Origin: Mucilaginibacter segetis
Lineage (GTDB): Bacteria > Bacteroidota > Bacteroidia > Sphingobacteriales > Sphingobacteriaceae
Assembly (NCBI RefSeq): GCF_016522075.1
Contig: NZ_JAEHFW010000001.1
Location: 1,364,001 to 1,428,000, forward strand
Direction of reading: 5' to 3'
Length of the DNA: 64,000 nt
Translations under genes and position numbers: made by a program
Notes under the pieces: model-generated
What the model was told of the DNA's origin: nothing
Databases searched by the model: none
What the model saw: the letters and a program-made list of their open reading frames with translations, nothing else
Part shown: positions 47,769-59,531 of the stretch, piece after piece
Numbering within the stretch: position 1 is the first letter of the stretch
Layout: each line of letters opens with the position of its first letter

Positions 47769-49193
47769 ATGCAGCTAACCGATTATATCAGTAAAGCATT
47801 TCCGCATCAACCCACACCACAGCAACAGGAACTGTTTGTTAAATTACATCAGTTTTTAATGAGTGATAACGGTGACGAATGCTTTATACTAAAAGGCTAT
47901 GCGGGTACAGGTAAAACCACTGTTTTAGGAGCTTTAGTAAAAGCACTTGGCAAATATAATTACCGATCAGTACTGCTGGCGCCAACCGGGCGCGCTGCAA
48001 AGGTGATCACCAATTATTCCGGACGCAAAGCGTATACCATTCATAAAAAGATCTATCGCAAAAAATCGGCACTTAATGTGGATGAATCTTTTATGTTAGG
48101 CGATAATCTGGCTGCAAATACGCTTTTTATAGTAGATGAAGCATCCATGATAGCCGATCAGTTAAGTGGAAATAATCGCGAAACCCTGCTGCACGATCTG
48201 GTAAATTATGTATACAATACCAAAAACTGCAAGCTGATGCTGGTTGGCGATACCGCACAGTTACCGCCCGTTGGCGATGATGAAAGCCCGGCACTGGATG
48301 ATAAATTGATGAAAGACCGTTTCGGACTGGATATTCATCGTTTTGAACTTACCGATGTGTTGCGTCAGCAAAAGGATTCCGGGATTTTATACAATGTTAC
48401 ACGCGTTAGGGATATTATCCGGGAGGGTGATGTTACTATGCCACAGATAGTAACTAAAGGCTATAAAGATGTATTTAGGATGAGTGGCGAGATGCTGGAG
48501 GAAGGCTTAAACTATGCGTATAATAAATACGGCATGGAAAACAGTTTGGTAATATGCCGTTCTAATAAAAATGCCAATTTATATAACCGGCAGATACGCG
48601 GCAGAATACTAATGCGCGAGGAGGAATTAACCGGCGGCGATCAACTGATGGTGGTGAAGAATAATTATTTCTGGCTGCAGGATCAGGAGGAGGGAAGCAC
48701 CGGGTTTATTGCCAACGGTGATATTGCGCGGATAAAAAAAGTACGCCGTTTCGAAGAAATGTACGGTTTCAGGTTTGCTGATGTACAACTGGAGTTTATT
48801 GATTATGCCGAAGACCCGGTACTTGATTGTAAAATATTGCTGGATACCCTGTATTCCGAATCGCCGGCCCTGCAATCTATTGATCAGAAAAGGTTTTACC
48901 TGGAGGCCATGAAGGATTATGACCACATCCCTAACAAACGCGCCAAGCATAACGAATTAAAGCTAAATCCTTATTATAACGCTTTACAGGTAAAATTTGC
49001 ATATGCCATTACCTGCCACAAGGCGCAGGGAGGGCAATGGGGCGCTGTATTTGTTGATCAGGGCTACTTAACCGAGGAAATGGTAAACACCGATTTTTTG
49101 CGTTGGTTCTATACCGCATGTACCCGTGCAACTAATGAACTTTTTCTGGTAAATTTTAACGAACGTTTTTTTGTGCAAAAGAGTGATCTCTGA
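47769..49193 (+). CDS. RecD-like ATP-dependent DNA helicase
   Basis: Superfamily 1B helicase of 474 residues. Walker A is GYAGTGKTT near residue 43, Walker B FIVDEASM, motif III LMLVGDTAQLPPVG, and the C-terminal UvrD-like part has AYAITCHKAQGGQWGAVFVD and FYTACTRATNELFLV. It lacks the long N-terminal region of RecD2, so it belongs to the short RecD/Pif1-like group of Bacteroidota. It is divergent from DUF3822 by 54 bases and ends in a terminator. Confidence 0.93.
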   Translation: MQLTDYISKAFPHQPTPQQQELFVKLHQFLMSDNGDECFILKGYAGTGKTTVLGALVKALGKYNYRSVLLAPTGRAAKVITNYSGRKAYTIHKKIYRKKSALNVDESFMLGDNLAANTLFIVDEASMIADQLSGNNRETLLHDLVNYVYNTKNCKLMLVGDTAQLPPVGDDESPALDDKLMKDRFGLDIHRFELTDVLRQQKDSGILYNVTRVRDIIREGDVTMPQIVTKGYKDVFRMSGEMLEEGLNYAYNKYGMENSLVICRSNKNANLYNRQIRGRILMREEELTGGDQLMVVKNNYFWLQDQEEGSTGFIANGDIARIKKVRRFEEMYGFRFADVQLEFIDYAEDPVLDCKILLDTLYSESPALQSIDQKRFYLEAMKDYDHIPNKRAKHNELKLNPYYNALQVKFAYAITCHKAQGGQWGAVFVDQGYLTEEMVNTDFLRWFYTACTRATNELFLVNFNERFFVQKSDL

Positions 49194-49280
49194 TACCTTA
49201 AACCTATCCTGTAACAGATACAAGTTTCATGGCTATCGGTTAGATATATGTTACATTATAAGATCTAAAGCATCAAAAAT

Positions 49281-49315
49281 AGTGTTCCGAAATCCAAAAA
49301 GCGGAACACTTTTTA
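49281..49315 (+). terminator. Terminator after the helicase
   Basis: AGTGTTCCG at 49281-49289 pairs with CGGAACACT at 49302-49310, followed by TTTT. About 88 bases after the helicase stop. Confidence 0.78.
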
Positions 49316-49419
49316 AATAATTTTAATTAGCTGTAATTCAAATATATCCAATGTTTATATGAAGTAGACTACCTGTTAAATATAAAAATACAAATATGAT
49401 AACTTGCTGATTAAAAGTG

Positions 49420-49461
49420 TGTTCCGCTTGTTCCGTTTTTTGTATACACACCAGCGGAACA
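49420..49461. repeat. Inverted repeat with TGTTCCG units
   Basis: TGTTCCGCT at 49420-49428 pairs with AGCGGAACA at 49453-49461 across 24 bases, with extra copies of GTTCCG and GGAACA-GAACA beside it. The same TGTTCCG core forms the stem of the helicase terminator 110 bases upstream. It lies just past the end of the kinase gene on the minus strand and may be its terminator, though no T-tract is clear. Confidence 0.5.
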
Positions 49462-49482
49462 GAACAGAAATAAACTAATTTG

Positions 49483-50844
49483 CTATTCTGCTTGTGGCAA
49501 TTCAATGGTGAATGTACTGCCCTTGCCTTCCTCACTTTGGACACTTATTTTGCCGTGGTGTCCTTCTACAATTTGCTTTACAATACTTAAGCCTATCCCG
49601 GTTGACTGTTCACCTTTAAGCCCTGTGCGGCCTGCGCCCGAAAAGCGCTCAAAAAGTTTTGGTATCATATCCTTAGGAATACCCAATCCGTGATCCTTCA
49701 CCTGTATAACTATTTTTTCCTTTATCCGGTTCAGGTGTAACTCTACCTTGTCGGTTTCTTTAGAAAATTTAAGCGCATTACTTATCAGATTGTCAATAAC
49801 TCGGGGGAACTTCTCATGATTAATTTGCGCGTATGCAGCTTTAACATTACTTATCAATACTACATTTTCCTTGCCGCCTAATTGTATTTTCCAGGTATCA
49901 GCAATGCCTTGTAATAATTGATTCAATTCGGTCCGGCGGGTATCAAAGGAGTTATTGTTTTCGCTTTTGGCTGCTTCCAGCAGATCGTCAATAATGGTGC
50001 GCGCTTTAACGCACGATGTTTTCATCATGCTCAGGTTTTCCTGAGTTTCTTCATCAATATCTTCCAGTTCCATCATCATAGCTAATGATTCAACCGCGGC
50101 TATCGGGTTCCGCAGATCATGTGCTACGGTACCTAACACCTGGTTTTTAAATATATTTGCTTTCTCAATTTCTACGTTCTTTTCGCGTATCTCAATTATT
50201 TGCCGGTAATAACTCGCTTTGTACGAAAAAAAGTACCTGGAGGTCATATAAAAACCCGCTATTAAAATAGCCGAGATCATTTGGTTGTATATCATCTCTG
50301 TAGGGTCGGCCTGTGCATGCAGCAGCATTATGCTGAAAAGCATTTCAATACCAACTATCAATACAATGGTTTCGTAGTATTCAAATACAAAAAGCACACT
50401 CACTATACTTAAAGCTATAAGATACAGGGTGAGGGCGTTGCTGGGGTCGGATGTGGCAATAAAGCTGGAATACATGCCGCAAACAATAAGGTATAGCGAG
50501 AATATAAAAACAAAAAGCGCCATACCTGTTGAACCATGGCGGGTTGTTCTGAACCGCTGCACCATTAAATGGCTTATGAGGTAAAAAAACGGAGTTACAA
50601 TAATATATATCCAATTGGTAAAGCTGAATTCAGGAAAATTTTGTGCCTTAGTTAAACTTTCCGGAAAAATGTGATAAAGTATCCGGATGACCAGATTAAG
50701 CGTTAAAAAAATGAAGCTTGCAGTACGTACGCTTAACAGATTTTGATAGGTATAATAATTGCGATATGCTACGCTGTATTTGGAAGGAAGCCGTGTGAAA
50801 AAATGCGTATCCAATTGATAAAATAACTTTAGGGGGTTGGCCAA
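49483..50844 (-). CDS. Membrane sensor histidine kinase
   Basis: Kinase of 453 residues. About six hydrophobic segments in residues 40-220 form an integral membrane sensor without a recognised domain name. Then HisKA with His in GTVAHDLRNPIAAVESL, N box NLISNALKFS, G1 DHGLGIPKDM, F box RFSGAGRTG and G2 STGIGLSIVKQ. No regulator gene is adjacent. The signal sensed is unknown. Confidence 0.92.
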   Translation of the reverse strand: MANPLKLFYQLDTHFFTRLPSKYSVAYRNYYTYQNLLSVRTASFIFLTLNLVIRILYHIFPESLTKAQNFPEFSFTNWIYIIVTPFFYLISHLMVQRFRTTRHGSTGMALFVFIFSLYLIVCGMYSSFIATSDPSNALTLYLIALSIVSVLFVFEYYETIVLIVGIEMLFSIMLLHAQADPTEMIYNQMISAILIAGFYMTSRYFFSYKASYYRQIIEIREKNVEIEKANIFKNQVLGTVAHDLRNPIAAVESLAMMMELEDIDEETQENLSMMKTSCVKARTIIDDLLEAAKSENNNSFDTRRTELNQLLQGIADTWKIQLGGKENVVLISNVKAAYAQINHEKFPRVIDNLISNALKFSKETDKVELHLNRIKEKIVIQVKDHGLGIPKDMIPKLFERFSGAGRTGLKGEQSTGIGLSIVKQIVEGHHGKISVQSEEGKGSTFTIELPQAE

Positions 50845-51013
50845 AAATATAAAATATATATGCTACGTTAAAATATAATTAACATTTATATAAGCTGGCT
50901 TTTTGGCTGGTTATCAGTGAGTTTTATTGACAAAATGACTGCTTGTTTTGTTTTCGGGTGTCAAAGTTTCAGTTATAAAAATATGGCAATTAATTTGTTC
51001 AGAACTAAATACT

Positions 51014-53605
51014 ATGAATTTTAACAACTTTACTATAAAAGCACAGGAAGCCATCCAAAAGGCTTCTGAGATTGCCACAGGTAATCAGCAGCAGGCTATT
51101 GAAACAGCCCACTTAATGAAGGGCTTGTTATTGGTAGATGAAAATGTTATCACCTATCTGTTAAAAAAGCTCAATGTTAATCTTAACAGGTTAAATGAGA
51201 TCGTTGATCAGCAGATAGAAACTTTCCCAAAGGTTAGCGGCAGTAATGTTTATTTATCATCGTCGGTAAATACGGTTTTGCAAAAAGCACAGTCATATTT
51301 AAAAGAATTTAAGGATGACTTTGTATCTGTAGAGCATTTGCTGTTAGGTATTTTAGCGGGCGGTGACAAAATATCAAGCGCGCTTAAAGATTTGGGCGTA
51401 AATGAGAAAGATCTTAAAAAAGCGATCATGAGCTTGCGTGGCGATAGCAAAGTAACCGATCAAAATGCCGAAGCTACTTACAACGCACTAAATAAATACG
51501 CTCGTAACCTTAACGAATATGCCGCCTCTGGTAAACTTGACCCGGTTATTGGCCGCGATGAAGAAATTCGCCGGGTAATTCAAATATTATCAAGGCGTAC
51601 TAAAAATAACCCAATTTTAGTAGGCGAGCCGGGTGTAGGTAAAACCGCTATAGCCGAGGGTATTGCGTTCCGTATAATACAGGGCGATGTCCCTGAAAGT
51701 TTAAAAACCAAGGTAGTGTATTCCTTAGATATGGGCGCGCTTATAGCAGGTGCCAAATACAAAGGCGAGTTTGAAGAACGCCTGAAAGCTGTGGTAAAAG
51801 AAGTAACCCAAAGCGATGGCGAGATCATCCTGTTTATTGATGAGATACACACTCTTGTAGGAGCTGGCGGGGGCGAAGGTGCTATGGATGCTGCAAATAT
51901 TTTAAAACCGGCATTGGCCCGTGGTGAATTACGCTCCATAGGTGCCACCACGTTAAATGAATACCAAAAGTATCTGGAAAAAGATAAAGCGCTGGAGCGT
52001 CGTTTCCAAAAAGTTATGGTAGAAGAACCTGATACTGCAGATGCTATATCTATCCTGAGAGGATTAAAAGAACGCTATGAAGCACACCATAAAGTGCGTA
52101 TAAAAGATGAAGCAATTATTGCTTCTGTAGAGATGTCGCAACGGTATATATCTGACAGGTTTTTACCTGATAAAGCTATCGACCTGATGGACGAGGCCGC
52201 GTCAAAATTACGCCTCGAGATGGATTCGGTACCCGAAGTGGTGGACGAACTTAACCGTAAAATTATGCAGCTCGAAATTGAGCGTGAAGCTATCAAACGG
52301 GAAAAGGACGATCGCAAGGTGAAAGATCTGAGCGAGGAGATTGCCAACCTGTCATCGCAGCGCGATTCTTTACGAGCCAAATGGCAGGGCGAAAAAGATC
52401 TGGTTGATGGTATCAATCAAAAAGTAGAAATGATTGAAAATTACAAACTGGAAGCAGATCAGGCCGAGCGTGCGGGTGATTACGGTAAGGTAGCTGAATT
52501 GCGCTACGGCAAGATACGCGAAGCGCAGGATGAGGTAGAAAAATTGAAATCAGCTTTGCGCGAAAATCAGGATGACAACCGTATGCTGAAAGAGGAGGTA
52601 ACTGCCGATGATATTGCAGGCGTGGTATCCCGCTGGACAGGTATTCCGGTTTCAAAAATGATTCAAAGCGAACGTGAAAAACTATTGAACCTGGAGGCCG
52701 AACTGCACAAACGTGTGGCAGGGCAGGAAGAAGCAATTGAAGCTATAAGCGATGCCATACGCCGTAGCAGGGCAGGGTTGCAGGATAAGCGAAAACCTAT
52801 CGGTTCATTTATATTTTTAGGTACTACCGGTGTGGGTAAAACGGAACTGGCCAAAGCTTTAGCCGAGTTTTTATTTAATGATGAGGCCTCGTTGGTACGT
52901 ATTGATATGAGTGAATATCAGGAACGGCATTCCGTATCGCGTTTAATTGGTGCGCCTCCGGGATATGTGGGTTACGATGAAGGCGGACAGCTTACCGAAG
53001 CTGTAAGGCGTAAGCCATACAGTGTGGTATTGCTGGACGAGATTGAAAAAGCGCATCCTGATGTCTTCAATATTCTGTTACAGGTATTGGACGATGGTCA
53101 CCTGACTGACAATAAGGGTCGTGTGGTGAATTTTAAGAACACCATCATCATCATGACCTCTAATATCGGTTCTAACATTATCCAGGAGAATTTCCAGGAT
53201 ATGCAGGATGAGAACCGGGATGAGGTTATCGCTAAAACCAAGAACGAATTATTTGTGCTGCTGCGCAGCACAATAAGGCCGGAGTTCCTGAACCGTATTG
53301 ATGAGATCATTATGTTTACCCCGCTTAGCCGCGATGAGATAACCGATATTGTTAAATTGCAGTTTAAGCATGTACAGCAAACATTGGCCGAAATGGGTAT
53401 TACCATTGAAGCGTCAGATGAGGCTTTGGATTGGCTGGCACAACTTGGCTACGACCCGCAGTTTGGAGCACGACCGTTAAAACGGGTTATTCAAAAAAGA
53501 ATACTGAATGAATTATCTAAGCAGATACTTGCCGGTAAGGTAGATAAAGACAGCAAAATAAAACTGGATATGTTTGATAATAATTTTGTGTTCATGAACA
53601 CATGA
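51014..53605 (+). CDS. clpB: ATP-dependent chaperone ClpB
   Basis: Hsp100 disaggregase that works with DnaK. Start taken at ATG 51014 ([17 protein letters not shown]), giving 863 residues, the usual length; a TTG at 50948 would add 22 residues unlike the family. Two Clp N repeats are followed by AAA-1 (Walker [23 protein letters not shown]), the coiled middle domain at about 400-525, and AAA-2 ([23 protein letters not shown]), ending in the D2 small domain ([13 protein letters not shown]). Monocistronic, with a strong terminator. Confidence 0.97.
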   Translation: MNFNNFTIKAQEAIQKASEIATGNQQQAIETAHLMKGLLLVDENVITYLLKKLNVNLNRLNEIVDQQIETFPKVSGSNVYLSSSVNTVLQKAQSYLKEFKDDFVSVEHLLLGILAGGDKISSALKDLGVNEKDLKKAIMSLRGDSKVTDQNAEATYNALNKYARNLNEYAASGKLDPVIGRDEEIRRVIQILSRRTKNNPILVGEPGVGKTAIAEGIAFRIIQGDVPESLKTKVVYSLDMGALIAGAKYKGEFEERLKAVVKEVTQSDGEIILFIDEIHTLVGAGGGEGAMDAANILKPALARGELRSIGATTLNEYQKYLEKDKALERRFQKVMVEEPDTADAISILRGLKERYEAHHKVRIKDEAIIASVEMSQRYISDRFLPDKAIDLMDEAASKLRLEMDSVPEVVDELNRKIMQLEIEREAIKREKDDRKVKDLSEEIANLSSQRDSLRAKWQGEKDLVDGINQKVEMIENYKLEADQAERAGDYGKVAELRYGKIREAQDEVEKLKSALRENQDDNRMLKEEVTADDIAGVVSRWTGIPVSKMIQSEREKLLNLEAELHKRVAGQEEAIEAISDAIRRSRAGLQDKRKPIGSFIFLGTTGVGKTELAKALAEFLFNDEASLVRIDMSEYQERHSVSRLIGAPPGYVGYDEGGQLTEAVRRKPYSVVLLDEIEKAHPDVFNILLQVLDDGHLTDNKGRVVNFKNTIIIMTSNIGSNIIQENFQDMQDENRDEVIAKTKNELFVLLRSTIRPEFLNRIDEIIMFTPLSRDEITDIVKLQFKHVQQTLAEMGITIEASDEALDWLAQLGYDPQFGARPLKRVIQKRILNELSKQILAGKVDKDSKIKLDMFDNNFVFMNT

Positions 53606-53626
53606 ATTATATAAATTGATATAAGT

Positions 53627-53653
53627 AAGGGGCGCCAATTGGTGCCCCTTTTT
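53627..53653 (+). terminator. Terminator of clpB
   Basis: AAGGGGCGCC and GGTGCCCCTT flank AATT (one G-T pair), running into five T, 22 bases past the stop. Confidence 0.92.
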
Positions 53654-53791
53654 AATTTAATGGAAAATTGATTTCAGCCGTTTTAAGCCAATTGAAAATA
53701 TTAATTCTAATACTCTTAAAAGTAAAACAACATTCGGTATTGCTGGTTTAAATGGTATAATCTGTATCACAACATATAAACAATACTTAAT

Positions 53792-54136
53792 ATGAAAAAT
53801 TTTGAAACTATGGTGGATGCCACCAACGATCTGAACAAAAGAGGATATACGGCTAACTTAAGCCTGGAAGGTGATACCATCGACGATAAAGACCAGGATA
53901 TTCATATGAACGAGGATGACTTCGAAATTGATGAATTTTATCGTTTCGAAGGGCAAAGCGATCCGGCGGATATGTCTATTGTATATGCTATCAGCTCCGA
54001 AAAATATAATTTAAAAGGGGTATTGATCAACGCTTTCGGTACGTATGCTAACAATAGCGAATCTGCCATACATGCAAAATTACATCATCACCAGGTGAGC
54101 AATCAATTGCATGGCGAAGACAGACCAAAAGAATAA
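53792..54136 (+). CDS. Small acidic conserved protein
   Basis: Protein of 114 residues. The start NFETMVDATNDLNKRGYTANL, the acidic middle (DDKDQDIHMNEDDFEIDEFY) and FEGQSDPADMSIVYAISS define a family widespread in Bacteroidota, sometimes labelled as a phosphoribosylpyrophosphate synthetase although no such motif is visible. It ends in a His-rich stretch (AKLHHHQVSNQLHG). Isolated single gene; function unknown. Confidence 0.75.
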   Translation: MKNFETMVDATNDLNKRGYTANLSLEGDTIDDKDQDIHMNEDDFEIDEFYRFEGQSDPADMSIVYAISSEKYNLKGVLINAFGTYANNSESAIHAKLHHHQVSNQLHGEDRPKE

Positions 54137-54210
54137 CAAAAATATACTTATGAAGAGTTAAAATTACGAAGCAGTCCCATAATTTTAACTCTTCATATTT
54201 TCCAGCCCTC

Positions 54211-54749
54211 TCAATAATTTTTTCCACGAGCCTGAATTGCAGGACCTCCAATACGCATTAAAATTTGTAGCTGTGCAGCTAATTCTTCTTTTATCCATGC
54301 ATATCTGGGAATCATATTAAATAAGGCTTCGGCGGCACATACCTTTACAGCCACTTTCACTTTCGGATCAATTATCCAATCAAAAAATTGTCCGATAGCT
54401 GGTTCCATGTCAACCTTTATTAATGCATTCTGTACGGCTTCATGAGCGTTAGGCTTAGTTGATAACATTAAGATGCGCGCATAGTGGCGTTTACAACTCT
54501 CGTTACGCACCTCATTTATTCTTGATAGCAGATAAGCAAGGTTTGCAGCATGTTCAGTCGGGTATCTCAAAAAAATATTATCCAACACCATGCGGCTCTG
54601 AAAGCAATGGTTTTATCAGGATGAAAAGTGACATCTATTAATTCATTTATGTCAAACTGGTTATTATTCAAAATTGCAGAAAGCTGATCAACTTTGGTTT
54701 TTCCAAAGGTAGTCATAAGCTGTTCAATCAACTGTTCTTTATGAAGCAT
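54211..54749 (-). pseudogene. Helical-repeat protein, frameshifted
   Basis: Two frames encode parts of one protein. The first (to 54567) ends FHPDKTIAFRAAW then goes off frame; the second (from about 54589) goes on VLDNIFLRYPTEHAANLAYLL. Joined by restoring one base near 54587-54590 (a GG that would be GGG on the minus strand) they give FRAAWVLDNIFLRYP and a product of about 179 residues, all helical, of a HEAT/armadillo-like style. Either a true pseudogene or a single-base sequencing loss. Function unknown. Confidence 0.72.
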
Positions 54750-54833
54750 TGCTGTGTATTCAGGAATTTAAATTTATAAAAACTTTCCGTTTTTAGCACG
54801 GTATTAATATTAGTAATCAATCAATAAACAGCC

Positions 54834-55139
54834 ATGCCGGTTAAACGTAAAGCAAAAAGGGGAACAAAAAAGTGGTCGGCAAAAGTGACCAAAGAGAGCG
54901 ATGCTCTTGACCTGGAGAATGATGTTTTTAAATTAAAGGATCCGGAAAAGATAGCCGAATCGTTAAAGGAATCGGCCGAAAAAAGTCGTAAGCGAAAAGC
55001 CTCGCCTTTCCAAAGCGCTATGTCCATGTTAAATTTTTACATTAACCGTGCGGGAAAGAATCTGTCAAAAACGCAGAAGAAACCGTTAGAGCAGGCTAAA
55101 AATAAACTGCGTAAGTTATATGGACGTGCCGAACAATAA
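54834..55139 (+). CDS. DUF3175-like basic protein
   Basis: Protein of 101 residues, strongly basic (RKAKRGTKKWSAKVT) with the DUF3175-type core FKLKDPEKIAESLKESAEKS followed by SPFQSAMSMLNFYINRAGKNL. Small Lys/Arg-rich proteins of this type may bind nucleic acid. Single gene, no partner evident. Confidence 0.85.
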   Translation: MPVKRKAKRGTKKWSAKVTKESDALDLENDVFKLKDPEKIAESLKESAEKSRKRKASPFQSAMSMLNFYINRAGKNLSKTQKKPLEQAKNKLRKLYGRAEQ

Positions 55140-55271
55140 GTTATAGTGTGTTAACATTTGTTTTTCAAATACTTAACTAAATTAGCCCTGCCAATTTTAA
55201 AAACTTTACAACATTTCAACTTTAGGGCTTTTTAAAAAGTATACATTTGTTCGTTAATTAATCGTTATTGC

Positions 55272-56537
55272 ATGGTTAAATTCAATCGTTTTACATTAAG
55301 CAATGGCCTGCGGGTTATTGTTCACGAAGATAGTACAACACCTATGGCGGTGCTCAATATTTTATATGATGTTGGCGCCCGAGATGAGGATCCCGAACAA
55401 ACAGGTTTTGCGCATTTGTTTGAGCATTTAATGTTCGGCGGATCAGTAAATATTCCCAATTACGATGGCCCTTTACAAATGGTAGGCGGCGAAAATAATG
55501 CCTTCACCAGTAATGATATCACTAATTATTACATCACGCTGCCATCTGCCAATCTGGAAACTGCTTTTTGGCTGGAGAGTGATCGTATGCTGAGTTTGGC
55601 TTTTAGCGAAAAAAGCCTTGAGGTACAGCGCAATGTAGTAATTGAGGAATTTAAACAACGTTATCTGAATCAACCTTATGGCGATGTTTGGTTAAAGTTA
55701 CGCCCTATGGTTTATAAAAAGCATCCGTACAGGTGGGCAACCATTGGTAAAACCATAAAGCATATTGAAGACGCACGCATTGAGGATGTAAAAGCGTTTT
55801 TTAAAAAGCACTATAATCCGCAAAACGCTATTATGGTGGTTGGCGGCGATGTGAAAACCGAAGATGTAAAAATATTGGCCGAAAAGTGGTTTGGCCCAAT
55901 ACCGGCCGGCGAAAAATATAACCGGAACCTCCCTCAAGAACCCGCACAGCAGGAAGAGCGCCGCGAAACCGTTACCGCGAAGGTGCCGCTTAATGATGTT
56001 TATATCGCCTTCCAGATGGAGAGTAGGGCCGATACAGGATATTACGTAGTGGAACTGTTGTCGGATATACTTTCGCGCGGTCATTCTTCGCGCCTTTTCC
56101 GGAGTTTAGTGAAAGAGAAGCAATTATTCAGCGAGGTGCATGCTTACATTACCGGTAGTTTGGATAAAGGAATGTTTGTGCTGGAAGGTAAACCGCTGGA
56201 GCATGTAAGTACGGATGAAGCTGAGGCCGCGATATGGCACGAATTGGAAAAGTTAAAAACAGAAGAGGTATCTGCCGATGAGCTGACCAAGGTGCAGAAT
56301 AAAACGGAATCTACTATGGTGTTCTCGGAGATGTCGCTGTTAGACAGGGCCATGAATTTGGCTTATTATGAACTGATGGGCGATGCTGAACAGTTTAATC
56401 ATGAATCAGAAAAATACCTGGCCGTTACCCCGGCGCAAATAAAAGAACAGGCCAACAAAATATTCCGAAAAGATAATTCATCCACACTTATATATCTGGC
56501 AGAAATGCCCGAAGAAGTAGTGGATATTATAAGCTGA
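55272..56537 (+). CDS. M16 peptidase, catalytic subunit
   Basis: Zinc peptidase of the pitrilysin family. The inverted zinc motif HxxEH is present in FAHLFEHLMFGGS with the distal Glu in NVVIEEFKQR. Length 421 equals one half of a full pitrilysin pair. It lacks a signal peptide, so it is probably cytosolic, unlike some Bacteroidota M16 enzymes. A TACATTTG element at 55242-55249 could be its -7 box. It is 24 bases before a second M16 gene without the zinc motif, with which it likely forms a heterodimer. Confidence 0.93.
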   Translation: MVKFNRFTLSNGLRVIVHEDSTTPMAVLNILYDVGARDEDPEQTGFAHLFEHLMFGGSVNIPNYDGPLQMVGGENNAFTSNDITNYYITLPSANLETAFWLESDRMLSLAFSEKSLEVQRNVVIEEFKQRYLNQPYGDVWLKLRPMVYKKHPYRWATIGKTIKHIEDARIEDVKAFFKKHYNPQNAIMVVGGDVKTEDVKILAEKWFGPIPAGEKYNRNLPQEPAQQEERRETVTAKVPLNDVYIAFQMESRADTGYYVVELLSDILSRGHSSRLFRSLVKEKQLFSEVHAYITGSLDKGMFVLEGKPLEHVSTDEAEAAIWHELEKLKTEEVSADELTKVQNKTESTMVFSEMSLLDRAMNLAYYELMGDAEQFNHESEKYLAVTPAQIKEQANKIFRKDNSSTLIYLAEMPEEVVDIIS

Positions 56538-56561
56538 TCACATTGTGATAATTAATATAAA

Positions 56562-57845
56562 ATGAGTGTATTAAACAGAAAAGATGCACCCCGTTTTAAC
56601 GGGGTTGAAAATATAAATCTGATACAACCTGAACATAAAAAGCTGGCAAACGGCTGTAATGTGTTTTCCTTTAATTCCGATGCGCAGGATCTGGTGCGCA
56701 TAGAATGGATATTTAACAATCTGCGGTTTGATCCGTCTGAGCCATTATTGAATGTAGCTGTTAACACCATGCTGGTAGAAGGTACAAGCCGTTTAACCAC
56801 TGCTCAGATTGCCGAGAAAGTAGATTTTTACGGGGCTTTTTTACAGGCAGATTATCATCATGATTATTCGCAAATTACCCTGTATTGTTTATCAAAGCAT
56901 CTTAACCAGATATTGCCCATAGTAAAGGAAGTAATTACCGATTCTGTTTTTCCGGAAAAAGAACTGGAAACCTATGTGCGCAATCAGCAGCAGAAATTAC
57001 AGGTGAGTCTGCAAAAAAACGATATACTGGCACGGCGGGCTTTTAATAAAACGATATTTGGCCCCACAATTTACGGTTTGAGCGCTACTCCCGAAAATTA
57101 CAAAAGCCTGAAACGCGAAGATATGCTGCGCCATTTCAGGCAAATGTATCAGCCTGCCAATTGTACCATTATTATCGCAGGTAAAGCTAATAAGGAATTG
57201 TTGGAGCTGGTGACCGATACCTTTGAACATTCATGGGAAAATACAGGCCAGGCTGCTGATATAAGTCAGCCGGAGCCGGAGCCATCTGCGGAGAGATTTA
57301 TTTATATTGAAAAACCCGAGGCATTGCAATCGGCAATACGTATAGGTACCCCATTCGTAAACCGTATACACCCGGATTTTCCTAAACTGCAGGTGTTAAA
57401 TACGGTGTTAGGCGGATATTTTGGATCAAGACTAATGGCTAATATCCGCGAAGATAAAGGTTATACCTATGGTATCGGTTCGGGCATGTCGTCATTAAAA
57501 CACGCGGGTACGTTCTTCATCGCGTCAGAGGTAGGAGCAGACGTAAGCAGGCAGACGATAGCGGAGGTGGAAAAGGAGATCAATCTGTTAAAAGATCAGT
57601 TAATTCCTGAGGAAGAACTTTCGCTTGTGCGAAACTATATGTTAGGTTCATTACTGGGAAGTTTAGAGAATATCTTGTCGCATGCAGATAAATTCAAGAC
57701 TCTTTATTTTGCAGGACTTGGTTACGAATATTATGAACGGTATACCGATACGGTTAAAAATATCACTCCTGTGGAACTAAAAGAACTCGCTAATCAGTAT
57801 TTTAATTTCGACCAGTTTTATAAGGTAATAGCCGGAAAATATTAA
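56562..57845 (+). CDS. M16 family protein, non-catalytic subunit
   Basis: Protein of 427 residues with the M16 fold but no HxxEH: the equivalent region reads NTMLVEGTSRLTTAQIAEKV. The C-terminal half keeps the R/Y pair of such subunits (GSRLMANIREDKGYTYGIGSG). It should pair with the catalytic M16 protein encoded 24 bases upstream, as PqqF/processing-peptidase alpha/beta pairs do. A promoter for guaB starts about 80 bases after it. Confidence 0.92.
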   Translation: MSVLNRKDAPRFNGVENINLIQPEHKKLANGCNVFSFNSDAQDLVRIEWIFNNLRFDPSEPLLNVAVNTMLVEGTSRLTTAQIAEKVDFYGAFLQADYHHDYSQITLYCLSKHLNQILPIVKEVITDSVFPEKELETYVRNQQQKLQVSLQKNDILARRAFNKTIFGPTIYGLSATPENYKSLKREDMLRHFRQMYQPANCTIIIAGKANKELLELVTDTFEHSWENTGQAADISQPEPEPSAERFIYIEKPEALQSAIRIGTPFVNRIHPDFPKLQVLNTVLGGYFGSRLMANIREDKGYTYGIGSGMSSLKHAGTFFIASEVGADVSRQTIAEVEKEINLLKDQLIPEEELSLVRNYMLGSLLGSLENILSHADKFKTLYFAGLGYEYYERYTDTVKNITPVELKELANQYFNFDQFYKVIAGKY

Positions 57846-57924
57846 TTGTTAGAAGTATAAACGGTTACAAATGTTGCCGGTATACTTTATTGCATAAAAT
57901 TAACATCATTTGCATGTGAAGTGC

Positions 57925-57955
57925 TTGCAAATCTGCATGTCGAAGCGTATCTTTG
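57925..57955 (+). promoter_or_regulatory. Promoter of guaB
   Basis: TTG at 57925-57927, a 20-base spacer and TATCTTTG at 57948-57955 fit the Bacteroidota consensus exactly, with the ATG 35 bases downstream. An inverted ATTTGCA/TGCAAAT pair at 57909-57915 and 57926-57932 overlaps the -33 element and might be an operator. Confidence 0.75.
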
Positions 57956-57980
57956 CCCGGCAAATAATAACTCCATTTAA

Positions 57981-59459
<1,479 letters not shown>

Positions 59460-59465
59460 ATTATT

Positions 59466-59503
59466 AACGGTTGATGGGTAATAAAGATCCATCAACCGTT
59501 TTT
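59466..59503 (+). terminator. Terminator of guaB
   Basis: AACGGTTGATGG at 59466-59477 pairs perfectly with 59489-59500 and runs into a T-tract, 6 bases after the stop. Confidence 0.95.
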
Positions 59504-59531
59504 GTTTTAATAACCTACATTAACAATATCC

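Noticed and set aside
50948..51013. Extension of ClpB to a TTG start
   Set aside because: The 22 residues do not resemble ClpB; ATG 51014 gives the family's usual N-terminus and length.
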